Below, in pieces: positions 5,784 to 11,209 of a stretch of DNA of 11,209 bases; positions within the stretch are counted from its first letter, which is position 1; each line of letters begins with the position of its first letter. This stretch comes from 2-12-FULL-43-11 sp035655355 (GTDB taxonomy: Bacteria > Patescibacteriota > Minisyncoccia > UBA6257 > Colwellbacteraceae). Below the pieces are notes generated by a model. It was not told where the DNA came from. It saw only the letters and a list, made by a program, of their open reading frames with translations, and ran no database searches. The position numbers and the translations under genes are program-made. The stretch lies in the NCBI GenBank assembly GCA_035655355.1, contig DASRUQ010000004.1, forward strand, positions 1 through 11,209, written 5' to 3'.

Positions 5784-6740
5784 GTAGATGACGTAAAAAT
5801 CAAGATACACGCTGGGAACGGCGGCCAAGGTGCCGTGGCTTTTAATAAGAACATGATGAGCCTTGGCCCTACTGGAGCGAGCGGCGGCAACGGTGGCAAT
5901 GTTTATGCCGAAGGCACTTCTGATATCAGCGCCCTCAGACAGTTTCGTTTTAAGAAAGACTTGGAAGCCCAAAGGGGCGCGGATGGCAGGGGCCAGTTCA
6001 GGGACGGCATAGACGGCAAACATCTGGTATTAAAAGTCCCCGTGGGCACGGTCATACATAATCTTACTACCGGCAAGGATATTGAGGTAACCAAGATCGG
6101 TGAAACCGCGCTTCTCGCCCAGGGCGGCCACGGTGGCAAGGGCAATTTTCATTTCCGGTCTTCCAGAAACACCTCACCCAAGCAATTCCAATTCGGCTTG
6201 CCTGGAGAAACTTTTGAACTGCATCTGGAAATTAAACTGATTGCCGATGTCGGTTTCGTGGGCCTCCCCAACGCCGGCAAGTCCAGTATGTTGAACGAAC
6301 TCACCAACGCCAAGAGTAAAGTAGCCAACTACCCTTTCACGACCCTAGAACCTAATTTAGGCGTTTATTATGAATTGATACTCGCCGATATCCCGGGACT
6401 TATCGAAGGATCTTCAGCCGGTAAAGGCTTGGGCATAAAATTCTTAAGACACGTTGAACGCACCGGAATTCTGTTCCATTTTGTCTCGGCTGAGTCCGAT
6501 GATCCGGCTGGAGACTACGAAACCATACGCGAAGAATTGGGTAAATATAATAAGGCTCTGCTTAAGAAGAAAGAATATCTTTTTCTCTCCAAAAGTGATA
6601 TTTTAAGCCCTGAGGTTCAGAAGAAGAAGCTCACCCTGCTGAAGAAGATAAACCCTACCGTTATCCCTGTTTCTGTTTACGACCTGGATAGCATTAAGAA
6701 GGTTGAGAAGATTCTCAACTCCATAAAATCAGCTAAATAA
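5778..6740 (+). CDS. obg: Obg/CgtA GTPase, minimal form
   Basis: Obg is an essential GTPase that binds the large ribosomal subunit during assembly and responds to the guanine nucleotide state. The 320 residues comprise the Gly-rich Obg fold (1-157; for example HAGNGGQGAVAF, ASGGNGGNVY, GGHGGKGN) and the G domain (158-320). G1 is G162-LPNAGKSS, switch I carries YPFTTLEPNLGVY (185-198), and G3 is D204-IPGLIEG. G4 is S271-K-S-D274 instead of the common NKxD, and G5 reads PVSVYD where SA is usual. The C-terminal OCT extension of some Obg proteins is absent, which is common and gives this minimal length. The start ATGCTAGTAGATGACGTAAAAATC gives MLVDDVKIKI, the normal Obg N-terminus. The ABC-F gene follows after one base, so the two are probably translationally coupled. 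Confidence 0.96.
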   Translation: MLVDDVKIKIHAGNGGQGAVAFNKNMMSLGPTGASGGNGGNVYAEGTSDISALRQFRFKKDLEAQRGADGRGQFRDGIDGKHLVLKVPVGTVIHNLTTGKDIEVTKIGETALLAQGGHGGKGNFHFRSSRNTSPKQFQFGLPGETFELHLEIKLIADVGFVGLPNAGKSSMLNELTNAKSKVANYPFTTLEPNLGVYYELILADIPGLIEGSSAGKGLGIKFLRHVERTGILFHFVSAESDDPAGDYETIREELGKYNKALLKKKEYLFLSKSDILSPEVQKKKLTLLKKINPTVIPVSVYDLDSIKKVEKILNSIKSAK

Positions 6741-6741
6741 T

Positions 6742-8190
6742 ATGTCAGATAAAGTTATCCTACGCTTTAATAAAGTTTCGTTTGAATACGGCAAGAAAGT
6801 TGTCCTTGAGGAGGCTGATTTTTCTGTGCGCCAAGGAACCAAGATAACTCTTATGGGTCAAAACGGCGCCGGCAAAAGCACCATCTTCCGGCTGATTACC
6901 AAGGAATTGCACCCGGACGAAGGGTCCATTGCCGTGGATAACGAGCTGACCATAGCAACGGGGAAGCAGGTTATTCCCCGGGAAGATATGGGTTTAACCG
7001 TCAGAGAATTTTTTGAAAAAGCTTTTGATAAAAAAGTTTACGATATAGAACCCAGAATCAATAAGGTCCTTGAGGTGGTTAATTTATCCGCCCCGCAGGA
7101 CAGAACCCTTAAAACTTTCTCCGGCGGCCAGCAGGCCAGACTATTACTCGCTCAGGCTTTAATACAAAACCCGGACCTACTGCTTTTGGACGAGCCGACC
7201 AATAATTTGGATAAAGAAGGTATCGCCCATCTCACTAAATTCTTAGTGGACTATAAAAAGACCTGCGTGGTTATTTCTCACGATGCGGAGTTTTTAAACT
7301 CTTTTACCCATGGGGTTCTCTACTTGGACGTTTTTACCAAAAAAATAGAACAATATATGGGCAACTATATAGACGTAGTGGAGGAAATAAAAGCCAGGAT
7401 TGAAAGAGAAAGAATGAAAAATGCCAGGCTGGAAAAAGACATCCAGCACCGTAAGGACCAGGCTGGTTTCTTTGCCCAAAAGGGAGGCCATATGCGTGAT
7501 GTCGCCAGAAAAATGAGGGAGAAAATTGAAGAGCTGGAAGGAGATATAGTGGAAACACGCCAAGAAGATAAAGCTATTCGCAACTTTTTCATTCCCTGCC
7601 AAGAAGACCTAACCGGACAAATATTGCGCCTGGAGACAGTCTCTGTGATCAAAAATCACAAACCTGTCAGTAAAAAAGTTAATATTGTTCTGAAGAAAAA
7701 AGAACGACTGCACCTCACCGGCCCCAATGGCATCGGTAAAACTACTCTGCTCGAAAAGCTGGCCACAGGTCACGCTAAAGGTGAAGAAATAGCCCCGGGA
7801 GTCCGCATCAGCTACTACAGACAGGACTTCTCTACTCTGGATTTTGATAAAACCGTCTACGCGACTTTAGTAGATGCCTTACTGGGCGGCAGTGAACAAA
7901 CTCTGCGATCATGCGCCGCCGGCTTCTTACTGGACGCCGAAATATTAAGGTCTAAGGTAGGTGTGCTCTCTGAGGGGCAAAAGGGCCTAGTCGCTTTTGC
8001 TAAGATATGCTTAGAGCGTCCGGGACTATTAATATTGGATGAGCCTACCAACCACATAAATTTCCGCCACCTGCCTGTAATAGCCAAGGCTCTGGATAAG
8101 TATGAAGGAGCTATGATACTCGTTAGCCACGTTCCTGACTTTGTAAAACAAATTAATATTAGTCAGACTCTAGATTTATCTAGTTTATAA
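6742..8190 (+). CDS. ABC-F family ATPase (ribosome-associated, EttA/Uup-like)
   Basis: ABC-F proteins have two ATPase domains and no membrane segment, bind the ribosomal E site and affect translation elongation or antibiotic resistance. The protein has 482 residues, shorter than the usual 520-630. Domain 1 (1-200) has Walker A GQNGAGKST (39-47), signature FSGGQQ (126-131), Walker B LLLLDEPTNNLD (146-157) and H-loop H180. A charged helical linker (about 205-285) corresponds to the P-site tRNA interaction motif. Domain 2 (about 292-482) has Walker A GPNGIGKTT (327-335), signature LSEGQKG (409-415), Walker B LLILDEPTN with catalytic E434, and H463. The second D-loop reads NHIN instead of the usual NHLD. 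It starts one base after the obg stop, without a Shine-Dalgarno site. The subclass cannot be settled by eye, so no symbol is given. Confidence 0.92.
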   Translation: MSDKVILRFNKVSFEYGKKVVLEEADFSVRQGTKITLMGQNGAGKSTIFRLITKELHPDEGSIAVDNELTIATGKQVIPREDMGLTVREFFEKAFDKKVYDIEPRINKVLEVVNLSAPQDRTLKTFSGGQQARLLLAQALIQNPDLLLLDEPTNNLDKEGIAHLTKFLVDYKKTCVVISHDAEFLNSFTHGVLYLDVFTKKIEQYMGNYIDVVEEIKARIERERMKNARLEKDIQHRKDQAGFFAQKGGHMRDVARKMREKIEELEGDIVETRQEDKAIRNFFIPCQEDLTGQILRLETVSVIKNHKPVSKKVNIVLKKKERLHLTGPNGIGKTTLLEKLATGHAKGEEIAPGVRISYYRQDFSTLDFDKTVYATLVDALLGGSEQTLRSCAAGFLLDAEILRSKVGVLSEGQKGLVAFAKICLERPGLLILDEPTNHINFRHLPVIAKALDKYEGAMILVSHVPDFVKQINISQTLDLSSL

Positions 8191-8218
8191 CAAGAATTTA
8201 CCTACTCTAGAATATTAT

Positions 8219-9643
8219 TTATCTACTAACCGGGCCGCCAGGACCTCTTCTGGGATAAGGAGAACTGCTGCGATTTCGGTTATATGGTTTTCTGCCGCTG
8301 CTAGTGCTTCTGCTATGGCTGCTGCCGCTATAGCTTCTGCCGGCTCCAGAAGAACGGCTGCTACTAGTACTACCGGAACGGTTATAACCTCCGGAACGAG
8401 TGGCTCCTCCCCTTCCCTGATAACCTCCACTGCTTCTGCCTTGGTAGCTTCCTCTGCCGCCTCGGTAACCACTGCCGCTAGTTGCCCTCTCCGGGGTACT
8501 TGTAAAAGCTGTCTTATATGGCGGCGGTAACTCTGGTAGCTTTGAAACGGGTAAATTAATACGCATCAAACGCTCTATGTTATAGATATCCCTCTTCTCA
8601 TCTGGCCTCGCGAAAGAAATGGCGTGCCCGCTTGTTCCAGCTCTCCCAGTGCGTCCGATGCGATGCACGTAATCTTCCGCAGCATCCGGGAGGTCATAAT
8701 TCAAAACAAGTTCAATATTACTGACATCAATACCACGGGCAGCAATATCGGTAGCGACTAAGATTCTAAACTTTCCTACTTTAAAGCCGTACAGGGCTTC
8801 CTTGCGCTGGAAAAGAGATCTCTCGGAATGGAATTCAACCGCCGTGTGCCCTAAAGCCCGTATGTGAGCCGAAATACGCTTGGCCCCGAATTTAGTTCTG
8901 CTAAATACCAAAACCGAACCATGGTATTCCTGCAAAATCTTTTCCAAAAGCCTTGGTTTATCACCCTGACTAACGAAAAATATTTCATGAGTCACATCCT
9001 TAGCGCCTGTACCGGATCTGGCTATTTCAACTCTAACCGGCAACTGTAAATAAGCCCTGGCCATCGCCACAATTTGTTCAGGCATAGTAGCGGAGAAAAG
9101 CATAGTCTGCCTATCATGAGGCACATTATCCATGATCCTTTTCAGCTGTGGGTAGAAACCCATATCAAGCATACGGTCTGCTTCATCTATAACCACAATC
9201 CCAACTTCTTTGAAATTAAGCGTCTTGTGTTCCAAGTGATCTATAATTCTTCCCGGAGTTCCGATAACAACCTGAGGCTTATAAGACAAAGCTCTGTTCT
9301 GCTTCCACATACCTTCGCCGCCTATAATAACCGCTGTTTTTATACCTAAGGACGATCCTATTTTCCTGATGGTTTCTTCCACCTGTAGGGCCAGCTCGCG
9401 GGTCGGCAGAACAATCAAAGCCCTGCGGTTAGGATTCTTTAAAATGCCCTGTATAAGGGGTATGCCAAAGGCCAAAGTTTTGCCGGTGCCTGTCTGAGCA
9501 ACGCCTATTAAGTCTTTGCCCTGGCCCGCGATTGGGATAGACTGAGCCTGAATTGGAGTAGGTACGGTAAAGCCGAGCTTCTTTAAAACCTCAAGAATAG
9601 CTGGGGCAATACCCAGACCGTGGAAATTAGCTTCTTCCGTCAT
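8219..9643 (-). CDS. DEAD-box RNA helicase with Ser/Gly/Arg-rich C-terminal tail (RhlE/CsdA-like)
   Basis: This ATP-dependent RNA helicase is likely to act in ribosome assembly and mRNA turnover. Over 474 residues the motifs run in order: Q motif FTVPTPIQ (25-32), Walker A AQTGTGKT (49-56), PTRELALQ (80-87), GTPGRI (128-133), VIDEAD (151-156), SAT (184-186), ARGID (302-306) and HRIGRTGRAG (327-336). The helicase core ends near residue 370. A tail of about 95 residues (380-474) follows, made almost wholly of Ser, Gly, Arg, Tyr, Asn and Thr with RGG, GRGS and QGR elements and a basic end. The ATG at 9643 gives the normal N-terminus. AGGG lies 9 nt upstream of it, one of the few possible ribosome binding sites here, and TGTTAGGGT could be a weak extended -10. 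The gene is convergent with the ABC-F gene across 28 bp, where I see no terminator hairpin. Confidence 0.95.
   Translation of the reverse strand: MTEEANFHGLGIAPAILEVLKKLGFTVPTPIQAQSIPIAGQGKDLIGVAQTGTGKTLAFGIPLIQGILKNPNRRALIVLPTRELALQVEETIRKIGSSLGIKTAVIIGGEGMWKQNRALSYKPQVVIGTPGRIIDHLEHKTLNFKEVGIVVIDEADRMLDMGFYPQLKRIMDNVPHDRQTMLFSATMPEQIVAMARAYLQLPVRVEIARSGTGAKDVTHEIFFVSQGDKPRLLEKILQEYHGSVLVFSRTKFGAKRISAHIRALGHTAVEFHSERSLFQRKEALYGFKVGKFRILVATDIAARGIDVSNIELVLNYDLPDAAEDYVHRIGRTGRAGTSGHAISFARPDEKRDIYNIERLMRINLPVSKLPELPPPYKTAFTSTPERATSGSGYRGGRGSYQGRSSGGYQGRGGATRSGGYNRSGSTSSSRSSGAGRSYSGSSHSRSTSSGRKPYNRNRSSSPYPRRGPGGPVSR
8222..8503 (-). repeat. Low-complexity RGG/Ser-Gly region encoding the helicase tail
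   Basis: These bases encode residues 380-474 of the helicase. The codons are dominated by AGC/AGT/TCT, GGN and CGN/AGA, giving imperfect repeats of units such as SGGYQGRGG, GSGYRGG and SRSSGAG. The compositional bias is what leaves long open frames on the other strand and in other minus frames, and those are not genes. Such tails usually bind RNA without sequence specificity. Confidence 0.8.
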
Positions 9644-9700
9644 ATAGCGACACCCTAACAGAAAAATTCATAAAACGCCAGAGGTGGTCAAGCTGTGACG

Positions 9701-9949
9701 TCATGTATTTTCTCCACTAATACCGAACAGTATCTTCAGTTTATTTCTATCTTTTTTATTAATCTTAAATCCATCATTAGTAGATAAAATAAATACGTTT
9801 TTGAATAGCCAAAGACGAAAATAAAATCCTTTTACTCTGTCTGGTAAAATAAATTTTGGAACCCGATATTCATTCTCTCCTTCCTCAAATTCAGTTGAAA
9901 GAAAGGCATCGTTCCCAAATCCTATTTCCGCGAAAACTTTTTTAATAAT
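9701..9949 (-). CDS. Small hypothetical protein with no ATG/GTG/TTG start (ATT start assumed)
   Basis: A minus-strand frame is open from codon 9955-9953 (GTT), just after an in-frame TAA at 9958-9956, to the TGA at 9703-9701. No ATG, GTG or TTG occurs near its beginning. The first near-cognate codons are two adjacent ATT codons at 9949 and 9946. The protein of about 82 residues reads IIKKVFAEIGFGND, then FLSTEFEEGENEYRV, PKFILPDRV, FYFRLWLFKNVFILST and NDGFKINKKDRNKLKILFGI. This is well-behaved protein-like sequence with alternating hydrophobic strands and no low complexity. From memory it resembles a small uncharacterised protein seen in other Parcubacteria, but I could not check this. It begins 13 bp after the glycosyltransferase stop and is probably co-transcribed with it. 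No function can be assigned. It could also be a pseudogene whose start was lost. Confidence 0.5.
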   Translation of the reverse strand: MIKKVFAEIGFGNDAFLSTEFEEGENEYRVPKFILPDRVKGFYFRLWLFKNVFILSTNDGFKINKKDRNKLKILFGISGENT

Positions 9950-9962
9950 TCTAACTTATAAC

Positions 9963-10661
9963 CTAAGCTTTATTTTTAAACCAAAAAAACATAAGAGCTT
10001 TTAAAGCTACTTCGCTCCACATTTTCGAGTAAAGCAATATCCCCTTAGAAAGGCCATGCTTAGTAGTTTTAGTAACTTGGCGGAGATTGGGCAGGACAAC
10101 ATTCTTTATTCTTTTATCGGCCCTAGTCGCGGTAACGTGAATGCCGCTATCAACCAAATATCCGTCTTTAAATTCATCGGGCATCGCTTCCCAAATATCC
10201 CGCCGGAGTGCCCGCACACCCGCGAAGGGATCGTTGATGGACTCCATAATCCTGTTTAAAAATTCGCCCCTATCCACCACCCCCGTCACCATATCATACT
10301 CTCCTTCTAAAATAGGATTTAATATTTTTTCGATATGACTCGGCTCCAAATTCAAAAGATCGGCGTCTACAAAAACTATTATTTCTGAAATAGTGCTATC
10401 AACGCCTTTTGATAAAGCCTGCCCTTTACCGCCATTAGATCTTAACGAGACTACTCTGGCTCCGCTAGCTTCAGCCGTCGCCTTAGTTTTGTCTCTGGAG
10501 CCGTCATCAACAACGACAACATCGGCAATCTGGGGCATTCTTTTGAGAACCTCCACTACGAGACCAACTGTCCCTGCTTCATTATAAGCAGGGACAATAG
10601 CAACAACGCTTAGGGCTCTTCCACGAATAACTTCCTTAGATTCGGTTTTATATTTTTGCAA
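9963..10661 (-). CDS. Family 2 glycosyltransferase (GT-A fold)
   Basis: This cytoplasmic or membrane-associated glycosyltransferase has 232 residues. Conserved parts are the N-terminal nucleotide-binding strand VVAIVPAYNEAGTVG (19-33), VVVVDDGSRDKT (48-59), SNGGKGQALSKGV (75-87) and the metal-binding FVDAD (97-101, D99 and D101). The acceptor region includes FAGVRALRRDIWEAM and DSGIHVTATR. No transmembrane helix is evident. The C-terminus is aromatic and basic (MFFWFKNKA) and could touch the membrane. The only canonical start is TTG at 10661: an in-frame TAA lies two codons upstream and no ATG or GTG occurs before the first strand. There is no Shine-Dalgarno site. The gene is 133 bp downstream of the ftsX fragment and 13 bp upstream of the small gene at 9701-9949. 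The sugar and acceptor cannot be told, though a role in envelope glycan or lipid-linked sugar synthesis is likely. Confidence 0.88.
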   Translation of the reverse strand: MQKYKTESKEVIRGRALSVVAIVPAYNEAGTVGLVVEVLKRMPQIADVVVVDDGSRDKTKATAEASGARVVSLRSNGGKGQALSKGVDSTISEIIVFVDADLLNLEPSHIEKILNPILEGEYDMVTGVVDRGEFLNRIMESINDPFAGVRALRRDIWEAMPDEFKDGYLVDSGIHVTATRADKRIKNVVLPNLRQVTKTTKHGLSKGILLYSKMWSEVALKALMFFWFKNKA

Positions 10662-10694
10662 GGTTTAATTTTTTGGATTGAATAAATCTTGAAA

Positions 10695-10711
10695 CGTATT
10701 TATTAAATACG
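10695..10711. repeat. 17-bp near-perfect palindrome upstream of the glycosyltransferase gene
   Basis: CGTATTTA (10695-10702) and TAAATACG (10704-10711) are exact reverse complements around one central base. The site lies 33 bp upstream of the TTG start and 83 bp past the ftsX stop. Near-contact arms favour a dimeric DNA-binding protein site over an RNA hairpin. The A/T-rich centre overlaps possible -10-like sequence on the minus strand. The rest of 10662-10794 shows no gene and no clear terminator. Confidence 0.45.
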
Positions 10712-10794
10712 GTGAGAGATTTGTGATTGAAAAAAATAAAAGATTGCGAAATATGGAACCGAGATGAGGATTTTATTTGTGGAAGAGCCCTTCT

Positions 10795-11209
10795 TCATAT
10801 CCTAAGGTAGCGGCGGATAGCGATAAAGCTGGAAATGATACCAATACCAACACCAAAGAGGAGCTGGTAAGCAAAGAGTTGAAAGAAATGAGATGTAAAA
10901 TAACTCAAAAGATTCATGTCCGGAATAAATATCTTAACGTATGGAGAGATAAAGTAGACCACCGGGAATAAAATAGTCATACAAAGAGTGGCGGAAATAG
11001 TCCCATAAATTATACCCTCAATAATATACGGGCCTCTAATAAACATATTAGATGCTCCCACCAGCCTCATAATCTCTATGCTCTCCCTGTTGGAATAAAT
11101 CGCCAGAAGTATGGTATTGAAGACAACTAAAACAGCTACGATAGCAAGAATGGCGGTAAGTCCCACGCCAGCCTGGCGGCTGACATTAATGATGGAAGCC
11201 AATCTGTCT
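10795..11209 (-). CDS. ftsX: Cell division protein FtsX, C-terminal part, 5' end outside window
   Basis: FtsX is the membrane subunit of the FtsEX complex, which couples ATP hydrolysis by FtsE to activation of peptidoglycan hydrolases at the division site. The frame is open to the right edge (DRLASIINVSRQ...), so the gene starts beyond the window. About 137 residues are visible. A hydrophobic helix (GLTAILAIVAVLVVFNTILLAIY) is followed by the family signature NRESIEIMRLVGASNMFIRGPYIIEG, then two more helices (GIIYGTISATLCMTILFPVVYFIS and FFQLFAYQLLFGVGIGIISSFIAI). The protein ends at RRYLRI with a TGA stop. The N-terminal helix and the extracellular domain are not in view. ftsE would be expected upstream, which is to the right on this strand. 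Confidence 0.92.
   Translation of the reverse strand, partial: DRLASIINVSRQAGVGLTAILAIVAVLVVFNTILLAIYSNRESIEIMRLVGASNMFIRGPYIIEGIIYGTISATLCMTILFPVVYFISPYVKIFIPDMNLLSYFTSHFFQLFAYQLLFGVGIGIISSFIAIRRYLRI

Noticed and set aside
8167..8227. Partial direct repeat (ACTCTAGA plus TTTATCTA, about 37 bp apart) across the end of the ABC-F gene and the convergent gap
   Set aside because: The two copies differ by a 6-bp insertion and match over only 16 bases. It is too short to claim a duplication or a mobile element scar.
8215..8530. Open frames on both strands over the helicase tail, including an Ala-rich plus-strand frame at 8315-8530 and a Glu/Ala-rich minus frame at 8215-8472
   Set aside because: They are by-products of the biased Ser/Gly/Arg codons of the real helicase gene and have no recognisable protein features or start signals.
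9074..9349. 91-codon plus-strand open frame
   Set aside because: It lies fully antisense to the conserved helicase core and its translation shows no family motif.
9696..9703. TGACGTCA palindrome overlapping the stop of the small minus-strand ORF
   Set aside because: Eight-base palindromes are expected by chance in 11 kb, and nothing nearby supports a binding site.
1..11209. CRISPR arrays, insertion sequences, phage genes, tRNA or rRNA genes
   Set aside because: No regularly spaced repeats, transposase or phage motifs, cloverleaf-like or rRNA-like sequence were seen on either strand. The window is ordinary chromosomal gene content.

Overview
The window looks like chromosomal sequence from a Candidate Phyla Radiation (Patescibacteria) bacterium, most likely in or near the Parcubacteria/Paceibacteria. 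The reasons are the compact, domain-minimal versions of universal genes (Obg with no C-terminal extension, a short ABC-F), a small DUF378-type membrane protein, a scarcity of Shine-Dalgarno sites, promoters placed so close to genes that the transcripts would be leaderless, and many Lys/Ile-rich proteins. TGA acts as a normal stop (ftsX fragment and the small ORF at 9701-9949), which argues against the TGA-recoding Gracilibacteria/Absconditabacteria. The placement is inference from gene content, not from a phylogeny.

Layout. 1-896: 3' part of proB (glutamate 5-kinase with PUA domain), plus strand. 917-1813: UbiA/MenA-type membrane prenyltransferase, minus strand, convergent with proB. 1856-2896: trans-prenyl diphosphate synthase whose chain-length motif resembles archaeal-type GGPP synthases, plus strand, divergent from the prenyltransferase across 42 bp. 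3066-5021: RNase R/RNase II-family exoribonuclease with its own promoter and a leader hairpin over the start region. 5104-5325: DUF378 protein. 5400-8190: likely operon of a zinc-ribbon membrane protein, Obg GTPase and an ABC-F ATPase. 8219-9643: DEAD-box RNA helicase with a long Ser/Gly/Arg tail, minus strand, convergent with the ABC-F gene. 9701-9949: a small gene with no ATG/GTG/TTG start. 9963-10661: family 2 glycosyltransferase with a TTG start. 10795-11209: C-terminal part of FtsX, running off the right edge.

How the genes fit together. RNase R, Obg, ABC-F and the DEAD-box helicase make the centre of the window a translation and RNA-metabolism neighbourhood: ribosome assembly, ribosome-associated ATPase activity, RNA unwinding and 3'-5' decay. 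The prenyl diphosphate synthase and the prenyltransferase plausibly act in sequence, the first making the donor and the second transferring it to an acceptor that cannot be told from this window. The glycosyltransferase and FtsX belong to the cell envelope.

No mobile element, CRISPR array, tRNA or rRNA was seen, and no wholly new multi-gene system. The most notable signals are small: stem-loops that occlude the start region of rnr and of obg, an inverted repeat over the start of the prenyl synthase gene, near-leaderless promoters, a coding-like small ORF lacking a canonical start, tandem palindromes between the DUF378 and zinc-ribbon genes, and a 17-bp near-perfect palindrome upstream of the glycosyltransferase. 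All pairings were read by eye, and no folding energies or database searches were run.
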